A DNA stretch of 49,178 nucleotides from Alphaproteobacteria bacterium (GTDB lineage: Bacteria > Pseudomonadota > Alphaproteobacteria > Rickettsiales > JABCZZ01). The stretch covers positions 1,723-50,900 of the forward strand of contig JABDCC010000010.1 in assembly GCA_013288335.1 (NCBI GenBank), in the 5' to 3' direction. Both the position numbers and the translations under genes were made by a program. The notes under the pieces are model-generated. The model worked only from the letters and a program-made list of their open reading frames with translations. It ran no database searches and was not told where the DNA came from. The first letter of the stretch is position 1, and the number at the start of each line of letters is the position of its first letter. This document shows, piece by piece, positions 1 through 8,997 of this stretch.

Positions 1-2
1 GA

Positions 3-977
3 AATATACCGTTGCCAGAAGCGCAGAAACTCGAAAAAAATCCCATGGTTAAATCAGCAATTCCGTTGGCGCTCGGTGATAATTATAACGGTCACAGAAT
101 CATTGGAACGAATGAAGATTACATCACCCATTATAACGGACGAATCACACAGGGCAGGGCGTTCTCAGCGTCAATGGAAGCAGTGCTTGGCAGTGAAGTA
201 GCAAGAATTAATAAACTGAAATTAGGCGATAAAATCGTCGGTGCACATGGGCTGGTAAATAGTGACGATTTGCATACTGCGTTTCCGTATACGGTGGTGG
301 GAATATTGGCGCCCATGGGCACAGTGCTTGACCGGCTTGTGCTCACACCGGTGGAAAGTGTTTGGCACGTGCATGAAGTTCCCGATGCGGATAACCCGGA
401 AGAGGTAGAATATAAAAAAGAACATCCCGGCAAAGAAATAACCGCGCTGCTCATCAGCTACAAATCTCCGCTTGCGGCAGCGAGCTTACCCCGTCTGGTG
501 AATAAAAGTAGCTCCATGCAGGCAGCAAGCCCAGCCTTTGAAATGGCGCGTTTAGTACATATTTTAGGCGTGGGCGGTGATACGATTCAGCTTTTTGGAG
601 CGATGCTTATACTCATTGCCGCTGCAGGATTTTTTATCACGTTATTTAATGTGGTAAACGAGCGGCGTTACGATATTGCGCTGCTCAGGAGCTTAGGCGC
701 AACACGCACAAAGATATTTGCGTTTGTGATGACCGAAGGCATGACTTTTGGCATTATTGGCACCGTTCTCGGAGTGTTTTTAGGTCACGTTTTTGCGTAT
801 GGTGTGCAAAAATGGATTGAGACGACCAAACATATTTCACTCGCCGGTATTGTGATTCACCCATACGAAATTTGTGTTATACTGGGCGCACTTGCCATCA
901 GCGTAATTGCTGCGATTCTGCCTGCTTTTATGGCGTACCGTGTGAATGTGGCACAAGTCATTTCCAAAGGCGCATGA
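3..977 (+). CDS. ABC transporter permease, FtsX/MacB type (5'-truncated by window edge)
   Basis: C-terminal part of an inner-membrane permease. The reading frame is open to the window edge without a stop, so the true start lies upstream and the TTG at 12 is not convincing. About the first 170 visible residues look like the periplasmic MacB-type domain. A hydrophobic segment (LFGAMLILIAAAGFFITLFNV), the conserved NERRYDIALLRSLGATRTKI stretch and two further membrane segments form the FtsX-like permease domain. The family moves lipoproteins, peptides or other substrates, or transmits force, with a separate ATPase that would be encoded upstream. The next gene starts 9 bases downstream and is probably in the same operon. 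The substrate cannot be told from sequence. Confidence 0.85.
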   Translation, partial: NIPLPEAQKLEKNPMVKSAIPLALGDNYNGHRIIGTNEDYITHYNGRITQGRAFSASMEAVLGSEVARINKLKLGDKIVGAHGLVNSDDLHTAFPYTVVGILAPMGTVLDRLVLTPVESVWHVHEVPDADNPEEVEYKKEHPGKEITALLISYKSPLAAASLPRLVNKSSSMQAASPAFEMARLVHILGVGGDTIQLFGAMLILIAAAGFFITLFNVVNERRYDIALLRSLGATRTKIFAFVMTEGMTFGIIGTVLGVFLGHVFAYGVQKWIETTKHISLAGIVIHPYEICVILGALAISVIAAILPAFMAYRVNVAQVISKGA

Positions 978-986
978 AGATAAAAC

Positions 987-1454
987 ATGAAGATAAAAAC
1001 CACTTTTTTGTTGATTTCATTTCTTCTCATTTGCGGGTTCTCCACTCAGCCGCTGGATGAACGCAAAGCGCAGGATGCTTTGCCTATGTCCAAGGATCCC
1101 ATATGGCATACATTGCTCAAAACTAAAATTACGGTCGATAAAAAAGACGGGTATTATGGTGCAAAATTCACGCCAGAAGTAAAAGCATTAGTGGGTAAAA
1201 CATTAACGGTGAGCGGGTTCATCATGCCGCTTGAGTCCAAAGATAAATTCCAGCATTTCCTGCTTGCCAAACGTACGCCTACCTGCCCATTCTGCCCGCC
1301 GGGTGAGCCCAATGAAATCATTGATGTATGGACAGTTAAAGCTATAGAATATACCGACGATATGGTCACGGTAAAAGGTAAGTTCGAGTTGATGAATGAC
1401 AAAGATATGGGCTTATTCTTCAAATTGAAAGACGCCAATCTGGAAGCAAGATAA
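987..1454 (+). CDS. DUF3299-like secreted protein
   Basis: 155 residues with an N-terminal signal-like segment (basic MKIK, then a hydrophobic run to LLICGF). The body contains [19 protein letters not shown], then [18 protein letters not shown] and a VKGKFEL strand. This resembles DUF3299, small periplasmic or lipid-anchored proteins often next to FtsX-type ABC permeases. The C-x2-C pair (CPFC) could bind metal or form a disulfide; this is inference. The Cys after LLI is a poor lipobox, so either a lipoprotein or a plain secreted protein is possible. Its TAA stop overlaps the ATG of ispG by one base, so it is co-transcribed with ispG. Confidence 0.7.
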   Translation: MKIKTTFLLISFLLICGFSTQPLDERKAQDALPMSKDPIWHTLLKTKITVDKKDGYYGAKFTPEVKALVGKTLTVSGFIMPLESKDKFQHFLLAKRTPTCPFCPPGEPNEIIDVWTVKAIEYTDDMVTVKGKFELMNDKDMGLFFKLKDANLEAR

Positions 1455-2668
1455 TGGTTACACGTCATAAAACACATAAGGTGCAGATTGGAAATGTCTC
1501 CGTAGGTGGTGATGCACCGATTGTGGTGCAATCGATGACCAATACCGACACCGCCGACAGAGAAGGTACCATAAAACAAATTCTGGAGCTGGCAAATGCA
1601 GGTTCCGAAATTGTGCGTATCACAGTGAATAACGAGGATTCTGCGCGCGAGGTGCCGTTTATTGTTGAGGCGCTTCATAAGCAAAATTGTTTCGCGCCGA
1701 TTGTTGGTGATTTTCATTATAACGGTCATAGGTTGCTGAATGATTTTCCGGATTGTGCGAAGGCGCTTTCCAAATACCGTATTAACCCTGGCAATGTAGG
1801 TTTTGCCGATAAGCGTGATGCGCAATTCTCGCAGATGGTAGAATGTGCCATTAAAAATAATAAACCCGTGCGCATTGGGGTGAATTGGGGCAGTCTCGAT
1901 TCTCAAGTAGTTGCCAGAATGATGGATGAAAATGGCAAATTGAAAAACCCCAAAAGCGCCGAAGAAGTTTCACGCGAAGCATTGGTGGTTTCTGCACTTT
2001 CAAGCGCAAAAATGGCAGAAGAAATTGGCTTGGCTTCCGACCGCATCGTGATTTCCTGCAAAGTAAGCCGCGTGCAGGATTTGATTCATGTCTACCGCGA
2101 TTTGGCAAAGCGTTCCAGCTATGCACTGCATTTAGGCCTCACCGAAGCGGGCATGGGCAGCAAGGGTATTGTGGCGTCTACCGCTGCAATGGCAAGTTTA
2201 CTCATGGAAGGAATTGGTGATACGATTCGTGTATCACTGACACCAGAGCCAAATGGTGACCGCACACAAGAAGTGATAGTCGCGCAGGAGATTTTGCAAA
2301 CTACAGGACTGCGTTCTTTTACGCCGATGGTGACTTCATGCCCTGGTTGCGGACGCACCACGAGCACCTATTTTCAGGAGCTGGCCGAGAATATTCAATC
2401 CTTCCTGCGTAACAGCATGCCAATCTGGAAAACCAAATATAATGGTGTTGAAAATATGAATGTGGCGGTGATGGGCTGCATTGTAAACGGCCCGGGCGAG
2501 AGCAAACACGCTAATATTGGCATTAGCCTGCCGGGCACCGGAGAATCGCCGGTGGCGCCGGTGTTTGTTGATGGCAAAAAAACCGCGACTCTGCGCGGTG
2601 AGCATATCACACAGGAATTTCAGCAGATGGTGACTGAATATATTGAAAAGACTTACGAAAAAGTCTAA
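1454..2668 (+). CDS. ispG: 4-hydroxy-3-methylbut-2-enyl diphosphate synthase
   Basis: 404 residues, normal for the short bacterial IspG (GcpE). It is the [4Fe-4S] enzyme of the non-mevalonate isoprenoid pathway that converts methylerythritol cyclodiphosphate to HMBPP. The N-terminal TIM-barrel part contains [14 protein letters not shown] and the R-I-T-V-N-N-E-D segment. The C-terminal cluster domain has CPGCGRTT (Cys296 and Cys299), a third cysteine at about 342 in [10 protein letters not shown], and the adjacent conserved Glu. All cluster ligands are present. The start overlaps the stop of the preceding gene by one base. hisS follows after about 33 bases, an arrangement common in proteobacteria. 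Confidence 0.97.
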   Translation: MVTRHKTHKVQIGNVSVGGDAPIVVQSMTNTDTADREGTIKQILELANAGSEIVRITVNNEDSAREVPFIVEALHKQNCFAPIVGDFHYNGHRLLNDFPDCAKALSKYRINPGNVGFADKRDAQFSQMVECAIKNNKPVRIGVNWGSLDSQVVARMMDENGKLKNPKSAEEVSREALVVSALSSAKMAEEIGLASDRIVISCKVSRVQDLIHVYRDLAKRSSYALHLGLTEAGMGSKGIVASTAAMASLLMEGIGDTIRVSLTPEPNGDRTQEVIVAQEILQTTGLRSFTPMVTSCPGCGRTTSTYFQELAENIQSFLRNSMPIWKTKYNGVENMNVAVMGCIVNGPGESKHANIGISLPGTGESPVAPVFVDGKKTATLRGEHITQEFQQMVTEYIEKTYEKV

Positions 2669-2701
2669 GCATTGATTTAGCAATATTTAAGTAGCCCTAA
2701 T

Positions 2702-3967
2702 ATGTCACAGAAACTCCAACCCGTCCGCGGTACTCACGATTTACTTCCGGAAGACTCACGCAAATTCCGCTTTATCATTGAGCAGGCGCTCTCCGTTGCT
2801 GCGCGCTATGGTTACGGCGAAATCAACACCCCGATTTTTGAATTCAGCGATGTGTTTCACCGCACACTCGGCGATACATCCGATGTGGTCACTAAAGAAA
2901 CCTACAGTTTTGAAGATAGAGGCGGCGAGAAATTAACCCTGCGCCCGGAATTCACTGCAAGCATTGCTCGGTCTTTTATTTCCAATAGTCTGCAGGATAG
3001 TTTGCCGCTCAAGTTTTTCTATTCCGGCCCGGCATTTCGCTATGAACGCCCGCAAAAAGGCCGCCAACGTCAATTTCACCAGATAGGCGCTGAACTGCTC
3101 GGCGTTGCAGAACCGCTTGGCGACATAGAAACTATCGCGCTTGGTGCGCAGATTTTAAAAGTGCTTGGGCTCGGCAATGATAAAGTGAAATTGGAAATAA
3201 ATACGTTGGGCGATACGGAAAGCCGCAATAATTATCGCGATGCATTGGTAAAATATTTCCGCGCTCATGAGACAGAATTATCGGAAGACAGCAAAACGCG
3301 CCTCGCAAAAAATCCTCTGCGAATTCTAGATTCCAAAGATGAGGGTGATCGCAATATCATCGTGAATGCACCTCGCATGATGGATCATTTAACGCCAAAT
3401 GCTTCAAGCTATTTTTCCAAAGTGAAAGAAGGCCTTGAAGATTTGGGTATTTTATATGAGCACAATGAGCGCATCGTGCGCGGTCTTGATTATTACAATC
3501 ACACGGTGTTTGAATTCACGACAGAGTTACTGGGTGCGCAAGGGACAGTGCTTGCCGGTGGACGCTATGATGGTCTCATTGAAATGATGGGTGGCGCGCC
3601 AACGGCGGGTATTGGCTGGGCAGCGGGAATTGAACGTCTTGCCTCACTCATTGATTTTACCGGAAAAATAAAAATACCTCGGCCAATTGCCATGATACCG
3701 CTCGGTTGTCCCGCTGAAAAAGAAGCGCTTAAATCTACACAGTGGCTTCGCAATGAAGGTTTTACGGTGGACCTCGGTTATAAGGGCAATCTCGGCAATC
3801 GCATGAAGAAAGCAAATAAGGCGAATGCTGTAGTTGCTGTTATTTTTGGGGATGCTGAACTTGAAAAGCAAGCAGTGCTGCTTAAAGATTTAGACAAAGG
3901 CACCCAGGAAGAAATTGCTTTGAGCAATTTAATATCAGCGCTTGCACCTTACAAAGATAGCCATTAA
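2702..3967 (+). CDS. hisS: Histidyl-tRNA synthetase
   Basis: 421 residues, class II synthetase charging tRNA-His in the cytoplasm. The N-terminus QPVRGTHDLLPEDSRKF contains the histidine-binding region. Motif 2 lies around FRYERPQKGRQRQFHQIGAE, the HisRS-specific VRGLDYYNHTVFEF is in the middle, and motif 3 is at AGIGWAAGIERL. An anticodon-binding domain follows (IAMIPLGCPAEKEAL to the end). No defect is seen. prfA begins 9 bases after the stop, so the two are co-transcribed. Confidence 0.97.
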   Translation: MSQKLQPVRGTHDLLPEDSRKFRFIIEQALSVAARYGYGEINTPIFEFSDVFHRTLGDTSDVVTKETYSFEDRGGEKLTLRPEFTASIARSFISNSLQDSLPLKFFYSGPAFRYERPQKGRQRQFHQIGAELLGVAEPLGDIETIALGAQILKVLGLGNDKVKLEINTLGDTESRNNYRDALVKYFRAHETELSEDSKTRLAKNPLRILDSKDEGDRNIIVNAPRMMDHLTPNASSYFSKVKEGLEDLGILYEHNERIVRGLDYYNHTVFEFTTELLGAQGTVLAGGRYDGLIEMMGGAPTAGIGWAAGIERLASLIDFTGKIKIPRPIAMIPLGCPAEKEALKSTQWLRNEGFTVDLGYKGNLGNRMKKANKANAVVAVIFGDAELEKQAVLLKDLDKGTQEEIALSNLISALAPYKDSH

Positions 3968-3976
3968 GAAATCATA

Positions 3977-5050
3977 ATGAACCTTGAAGATAAACTAGAG
4001 ATGCTGATAAAGCGTCACGACGAATTACGTGATGCGATGGCGCGCCCGGATGCCGGCTCGGATTATGCCAAACATTCCAAGGAATTCTCTGATTTAACGC
4101 CGATCGTGGATTCCATCAATTTGCTCAAGAAAGCCAATGCTGATCGTCGTGAAATGCAAGGATTGCTTGCCGATCCCGCTTGCGATCCGGAAATGAAAAA
4201 AATGGCGGAGGAGGAGCTACGTGGACTTGATAAACAGGTTCCTGATTTGACCCGCCAGGTGCAGTTAGCGCTTTTGCCGAAAGATGAAGCCGATGAGAAA
4301 AACGCAATTATCGAAGTGCGTGCGGGCACAGGTGGCGATGAGGCAGGGCTATTTGCTGCGCAATTATTCCGCATGTATCAGCGTTACGCTGAAAATCAGC
4401 GCTGGAAATTCGAGGTGCTTTCGCTCTCCGATACCGGCATTGGCGGGGTAAAAGAAGCAAGCGCATCCATCACCGGCCGCGGCGTGTTTGCCAAATTAAA
4501 ATTTGAATCCGGCGTGCATCGCGTGCAGCGTGTGCCGGTCACGGAAGCGGGCGGTCGAATCCATACCTCTGCCGCCACGGTTGCGGTGCTTCCTGAAGCG
4601 GAAGAAGTGGATATCGTCATCAACGACAAAGATTTGCGCATAGATGTGTTTCGTGCAAGTGGCCCCGGCGGGCAGTCGGTAAACACGACCGATAGCGCCG
4701 TGCGCATTGTGCATATTCCAACCGGTGTTACGGTACAACAGCAGGACGAAAAATCACAGCATAAGAACAAAGAGAAGGCGATGAAAATTCTGCGCTCACG
4801 GCTTTATGAGGCAGAACGCGCACGCGTAGATGCCGAACGCTCTGCATCGCGCAAAGGGCAGGTGGGTAGTGGTGATCGCTCCGAGCGCATCCGCACCTAT
4901 AACTTTCCCCAAGGCCGCGTCACTGACCACCGCATTAACCTGACGCTCTATAAAATTGAAGACGTCATGAACGGCGGCAATGGCCTGCAGGAGCTCATCG
5001 ACGCGCTGGTGAGCCACGATCAGGCAGATAGACTGGCCGAATACGCTTAA
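3977..5050 (+). CDS. prfA: Peptide chain release factor 1
   Basis: 357 residues, full length for bacterial RF1, which terminates translation at UAA and UAG. The catalytic GGQ motif is at residues 231-233 in the context [18 protein letters not shown]. The coiled N-terminal domain and the C-terminal [19 protein letters not shown] segment are typical. The glutamine of GGQ is the substrate of PrmC, encoded at 8998-9891. In many alphaproteobacteria prmC follows prfA directly; here about 3.9 kb intervenes. Confidence 0.97.
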   Translation: MNLEDKLEMLIKRHDELRDAMARPDAGSDYAKHSKEFSDLTPIVDSINLLKKANADRREMQGLLADPACDPEMKKMAEEELRGLDKQVPDLTRQVQLALLPKDEADEKNAIIEVRAGTGGDEAGLFAAQLFRMYQRYAENQRWKFEVLSLSDTGIGGVKEASASITGRGVFAKLKFESGVHRVQRVPVTEAGGRIHTSAATVAVLPEAEEVDIVINDKDLRIDVFRASGPGGQSVNTTDSAVRIVHIPTGVTVQQQDEKSQHKNKEKAMKILRSRLYEAERARVDAERSASRKGQVGSGDRSERIRTYNFPQGRVTDHRINLTLYKIEDVMNGGNGLQELIDALVSHDQADRLAEYA

Positions 5051-5060
5051 AACTGGCTGC

Positions 5061-5093
5061 TTAAGACAAAATTAACCTATTTGGTGATATACT
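5061..5093 (+). promoter_or_regulatory. CtrA-like box and -10 upstream of the unknown gene at 5137
   Basis: TTAA-GACAAAA-TTAAC at 5061-5076 matches the CtrA consensus TTAA-N7-TTAAC exactly. A -10-like TATACT lies at 5088-5093, 12 bases after the second TTAA. The same geometry appears upstream of the reverse-strand genes starting at 8842 and 16132. CtrA is the alphaproteobacterial cell-cycle response regulator; binding here is inferred from the motif only. Confidence 0.55.
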
Positions 5094-5136
5094 TACAGCA
5101 ATTGAGAATGTCATTTATGGGCGAAAGATCAGAGTT

Positions 5137-5832
5137 ATGAGTTTTGACAGTAAAAGAGATGAATTGCTTGATCTTGCCAAAGAAGCGGGAAGTATTCAAG
5201 ATGATGACACCGGGTACGAAAACCTGCTCACTAAGAATCTAATATCCATAGTGTCTCATACATTCGATGACGCTCCGGATACGCAAAAGAATGACGTATA
5301 TGAAGAAATCAAGAACAAATTAAATAACTATATTAAACAATCCAGAGTATTTGCATCACACACCACACCAGATATGGAATATGACCAGATTTCGGTGTTT
5401 AGTAATCTCAGGGCGGATATACAAGATCAGCATGGGCAGATGATCTTAAAGAATCATAAAGATTTTTCTCCTAATGGCATATTCAAACAAATGCTGGTGA
5501 TGATAGAAGGGAAAAGACCGGAGCGCGATTCGGCAATTAGTACATATAATAAAGCTACGGGTAAGTTGAATAAGGACGAAAAAGCGGTTTTTGACCATTT
5601 GTTACATGGCACGATACAATCGCAGCTATGGCGTATGCCTGATTATAATAAGACGCGCATTCTGCTTTCCAATAATCAGTTGGAATTTGAACAGCAATTT
5701 GGAGAGCTTGGTAGAATGTTGAATACATCGTTTATTGAGAAATATATAGGTATTGAAGATGGCAATCATTCTAAATTTGTGACATCCAAACTGGCCAAAG
5801 CAGCGAATCAGTCCTCTCAAGGCAAATCCTAA
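5137..5832 (+). CDS. Hypothetical protein, 231 aa
   Basis: I do not recognise this family. It is a soluble, charged, probably helical protein without signal peptide or membrane segment, beginning MSFDSKRDELLDLAKEAGS and ending in a polar tail (AANQSSQGKS). The ATG at 5137 is chosen because a GGGCGAAAGA-like ribosome site precedes it; a nine-codon frame (5108-5140) overlaps the start. The gene has its own CtrA-type promoter and stands alone between prfA and a polyamine-type synthase gene. Its codon usage looks more AT-rich than that of prfA upstream. It belongs with the other lineage-specific CtrA-boxed genes of the window by promoter, not by visible sequence similarity. Confidence 0.75.
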   Translation: MSFDSKRDELLDLAKEAGSIQDDDTGYENLLTKNLISIVSHTFDDAPDTQKNDVYEEIKNKLNNYIKQSRVFASHTTPDMEYDQISVFSNLRADIQDQHGQMILKNHKDFSPNGIFKQMLVMIEGKRPERDSAISTYNKATGKLNKDEKAVFDHLLHGTIQSQLWRMPDYNKTRILLSNNQLEFEQQFGELGRMLNTSFIEKYIGIEDGNHSKFVTSKLAKAANQSSQGKS

Positions 5833-5928
5833 CAAAATTACTGAAGAGCCGACTATTAAGCTTTTTATTGCATTTTACTGTCAAATAACTAAAAGAAGCC
5901 AATTACTATAATTTTGGGGTGCCAGCAC

Positions 5929-6894
5929 ATGTCCGCTATTTCAAACTTTATTGACAAAAATTACCGTCATTTTAACGCGGCGACGCTCCGCGAAGCTGCC
6001 GTTGCTTACCGCAAGCATTTAGCCGATGGCGGGATAATGTTTATGACGCTTGCCGGTGCCATGAGCACGGCGGAGCTTGGTATATCGCTGGCGGAAATGA
6101 TACGCAAAGGCAAAGTGGCTGCGATTTCTTGCACGGGTGCTAACCTCGAGGAAGATTTATTCAATGCGGTGGCGCATAATTTCTATCACCGCATTCCCAA
6201 TTACCGCGATTTGACTCCGCAGGATGAAAAAAATCTCTGCGACAATAACATGAACCGCGTGACCGATACTTGTATCCCTGAAGAAGAAGCGATGCGCCTG
6301 GTGGGCGGATTTGTGATTGCTGAATGGGAAAAGGCACAGGCGGCAAAAGAGTCATATTTCCCGCATGAATATCTTTATAAAGTAATTTTAAATCCTGAGT
6401 TCCAGAAACTCTTCCAGATTCCCAAAGAACATAGCTGGATGCTCGCTGCGGCGGAAAAAAACATCCCGATTTACGTTCCCGGCTGGGAAGATTCAACGCT
6501 TGGTAACTTCTTTGTCGCGCACCGCCTTAAAACCGGCCTCGAATTCAGCGTAATGAAATCGGGCCTTGCGTACATGGAGCATCTTTCTTTCTGGTACAGC
6601 AAGCAGACCGAAAAGCGCAAAGTAGGCTTCTTCCAGATTGGCGGTGGTATTGCCGGTGACTTCCCGATTTGTGTGGTGCCGATGCTCAATAAAGATTTGG
6701 AACGCGGCGTTCCTGCCTGGGGCTATTTCTGCCAGATTACTGATGCGCAGGAAAGCTACGGCGGTTATTCGGGTGCATTGCCCAACGAAAAGATTACCTG
6801 GTGGAAATTGGAAATCGATACGCCAAAATACGTAATCCACAGTGATGCAACCATCATCGCGCCGCTCATTTTTGCGTATGTGTTGGAGCAGTAA
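5929..6894 (+). CDS. Deoxyhypusine synthase family protein (probable homospermidine synthase)
   Basis: 321 residues from the ATG at 5929; a TTG at 5914 in the same frame is less likely because GGGGTG precedes the ATG. The Rossmann-like DHS fold is recognisable: GGIMFMTLAGAMSTAELGIS, then ISCTGANLEEDLFNAVAH, FFQIGGGIAGDFPICVVPML and SGALPNEKITWWKLEI. Lys293 in WWK aligns with the lysine that forms the enzyme intermediate in eukaryotic DHS (WGK), so the enzyme should be active. DHS moves the aminobutyl group of spermidine onto eIF5A. Bacteria lack eIF5A, and some bacterial homologues make homospermidine instead. The reaction here is inferred. The stop abuts the stop of the convergent gene with no gap. 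Confidence 0.85.
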   Translation: MSAISNFIDKNYRHFNAATLREAAVAYRKHLADGGIMFMTLAGAMSTAELGISLAEMIRKGKVAAISCTGANLEEDLFNAVAHNFYHRIPNYRDLTPQDEKNLCDNNMNRVTDTCIPEEEAMRLVGGFVIAEWEKAQAAKESYFPHEYLYKVILNPEFQKLFQIPKEHSWMLAAAEKNIPIYVPGWEDSTLGNFFVAHRLKTGLEFSVMKSGLAYMEHLSFWYSKQTEKRKVGFFQIGGGIAGDFPICVVPMLNKDLERGVPAWGYFCQITDAQESYGGYSGALPNEKITWWKLEIDTPKYVIHSDATIIAPLIFAYVLEQ

Positions 6895-7326
6895 CTAGGC
6901 GGCTAACAGCGTTGGAAAATATTCCTGCGTGATAGATTGCTTCAAGTCTTCGCATAACTCGCTGTCGCAGACATATTCCGGCGCTTCGGGGCGCGGTGAA
7001 GTGTTAAAGAATGTCTGATTATCAGCAAATACCGCATCGCTTAATGCCAGATAAAGTCTGCTGTTGAATTTTACATCTGCGCAAGCTTCGTCGATTTCTT
7101 CTTTGTTGAAGTTCGCAATGATATGAGTTTTTTGCTCATATAAGGATTTGCGCATTTGCTCTACAGCTTCCACAATCATCTCGCCATTATCTGTATCGCC
7201 GGCTTTGATTTTTTCTAAGCCTACATGATGCAGCACCATGCAGGTGATTTGCAGCTCCAGATATTTTTCCATAATGGAACCAATATTTTGCTGATAAACC
7301 GATTTTTCTTTTTGCGCTTGGGTCAT
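6895..7326 (-). CDS. Hypothetical protein, 143 aa
   Basis: Not recognised. A helical, acidic protein (MTQAQKEKSVYQQNIGSIMEKYLELQ...) without signal or membrane segments, with two cysteines near the end (YVCDSELCEDL). It is the second gene of an operon: the stop of the upstream 501-residue protein is 10 bases before its start, and a good AAGGAAAT ribosome site overlaps that stop. Expression therefore probably depends on the CtrA-boxed promoter of the upstream gene, and the two products may act together. Confidence 0.7.
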   Translation of the reverse strand: MTQAQKEKSVYQQNIGSIMEKYLELQITCMVLHHVGLEKIKAGDTDNGEMIVEAVEQMRKSLYEQKTHIIANFNKEEIDEACADVKFNSRLYLALSDAVFADNQTFFNTSPRPEAPEYVCDSELCEDLKQSITQEYFPTLLAA

Positions 7327-7336
7327 AAAAATTTCC

Positions 7337-8842
7337 TTATCCTACCTGATTCTGGTTGGGGCCTTTGGGCACAGCAGTAGTTATCTGCTTGGCTACATCG
7401 CTTATAGACTGACCACCGGTAATGGTGTCCTTGCCATGCTTCTGCAGGCCTTTTAGCGCAAGCTCAATGTCACCCTGAAGATAATCGAGTTTCCTGTTGT
7501 TTTTATTAACGAGTTTATCGATTTCTTTCTCGTCTTTTTTGAGATGATTAATCTCTTTATCATATTCTTTTGCAACTTTTTCCTGCTTTTTCTCGGTTTT
7601 AGCATTTATGCTTGCCAAATCCTGCTCGGCTTTATTGGCTTTGTCTGCCTTTTGCATCATCTCGATTCTTGCTTGCTCTGTTTTATTCTGAGCATCCACT
7701 ACTTCTTGCACCTTAGCAATGTTGGCTTCGATAGCGGCTAATGATTCAGGGGGTACTCCACCTCCAACTTTTGCCATGCCTTCCAGCATATGTTTGGTGG
7801 ATTGTAAGTTAGCGAGTTTTTCGCCCATGCTGGTGCCGTCATCCTTAAATAATGGCACGTCATTTCCATCAACGTCTTTGGTTTTGAGTGCGTAAAGCGC
7901 AGCAATTTTCGTATTTGCGTCCGTAGAAACGGTTTTGAAATTAGCCTCAGCTTTAGTAGCTTCGCTGCGTTGTAAAGTTGCAATTTCCTGTGCAATGCTT
8001 GCGGTTTTACCAATACCAGCTTTAGCCAGATCGCGATTGGTTTCCGCTGTTTTAATTCTGTCAGTTATATTCTGCTTATCTGCAGCGGCCTGAGCGTTCT
8101 GAGCTAAAAGTTCTCCTGCCAGTGCTTTGTCTTCTTGGAATCTGTTTTCCAGAGAACTTGCGCGGCCATACTGAAGAGTGGCAACGAGGCTGGTAAATTT
8201 GTCCTCAAGCGTTTGTATGATTCTATGATACAAATCATCGGCTTTATATTTAAAGCGGTCAACGGCATTACCGAGCATTTCTTCTCTTTGCGCAGCCTTA
8301 AGTTTGGCCTGAAGCATTGCTAATTTGTCTTCCGGACTCATGTCATCTGGAATGGATGCTTCCTGAGCTTTTTCTGTAGTTTTTTCTTTGCCCTTATTCT
8401 GTGTTTTTTCATGATGCTCCATGATACCGTTTGCTTCAGTACCTGTTAAGCCTGCAATAGCAAACCACTCTTTGCCATTAGCAGCGTCCCTTACTTTTAT
8501 CACTTCCAGTTTATGTTCTGGTGGAAAATAAGATTGTAATGCTGCCATTTGTTTTTCAACATCTTCGACAGTACTGCCTGCGGGGGCTATGGCGATGTCT
8601 TTACCTTTTGGGAGTCTCTCCAGATATTCATTATCCAGTACTATAATATCGGCAGGTTTTGTATTGGTGATTACATTAGCCAATGCTTTATCAGCGTATT
8701 TGTCTTCCGGAAATTCGGTAGGCAGTATAATTGGTGCATCTGAAAACAAAGCTACAGAAGGTTTTTCTTCTTCCTCAACTGCAACTGAACTGAAAAACAA
8801 ATCAGAAGGTCCAACCAGAGGTTCTTTTTCTTCACCAGCCAT
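7337..8842 (-). CDS. Hypothetical coiled-coil protein, 501 aa
   Basis: Not recognised. The N-terminal 30 residues are acidic (MAGEEKEPLVGPSDLFF, then EEEEKPS). Residues of about 35-145 may form a small globular domain (PADIIVLDNEYLERLPKGK ... EWFAIAGLTG). From about 165 to 470 the protein is rich in Ala, Lys, Glu and Gln, with long heptad-like helices (EKLANLQ..., KANKAEQDLASINAKTEKKQEK) that predict coiled coil. The C-terminus is flexible (VPKGPNQNQVG). There is no signal peptide or membrane segment. A strong AGGGAGAA ribosome site precedes the ATG. Structural, cell-organising or effector roles are all possible; nothing decides between them. Confidence 0.75.
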   Translation of the reverse strand: MAGEEKEPLVGPSDLFFSSVAVEEEEKPSVALFSDAPIILPTEFPEDKYADKALANVITNTKPADIIVLDNEYLERLPKGKDIAIAPAGSTVEDVEKQMAALQSYFPPEHKLEVIKVRDAANGKEWFAIAGLTGTEANGIMEHHEKTQNKGKEKTTEKAQEASIPDDMSPEDKLAMLQAKLKAAQREEMLGNAVDRFKYKADDLYHRIIQTLEDKFTSLVATLQYGRASSLENRFQEDKALAGELLAQNAQAAADKQNITDRIKTAETNRDLAKAGIGKTASIAQEIATLQRSEATKAEANFKTVSTDANTKIAALYALKTKDVDGNDVPLFKDDGTSMGEKLANLQSTKHMLEGMAKVGGGVPPESLAAIEANIAKVQEVVDAQNKTEQARIEMMQKADKANKAEQDLASINAKTEKKQEKVAKEYDKEINHLKKDEKEIDKLVNKNNRKLDYLQGDIELALKGLQKHGKDTITGGQSISDVAKQITTAVPKGPNQNQVG

Positions 8843-8887
8843 AAAATTCTCCCTAACAAGTAAATTCTTTAAGTAATCTTCTCTACC

Positions 8888-8933
8888 AATATATCGTGAT
8901 ATAGTTAAAGAAGTGTTAAATTATTGTGAATAT
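8888..8933 (-). promoter_or_regulatory. CtrA-like promoter of the 8842 operon
   Basis: Read on the minus strand, TTCACAATAATTTAACACT leads into TTAA-CACTTCT-TTAAC (8904-8919), a perfect CtrA consensus. A -10-like TATATT lies at 8893-8888, 11 bases after the second TTAA. The part from TCACAA to TTAACACT is nearly identical to the sequences upstream of the genes starting at 16132 and 18864. Confidence 0.6.
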
Positions 8934-8997
8934 TTCATGAACCATTTATGACAATGCATTATCATACGCTTGCAAACCATTAAACCTGCTTCATTTC

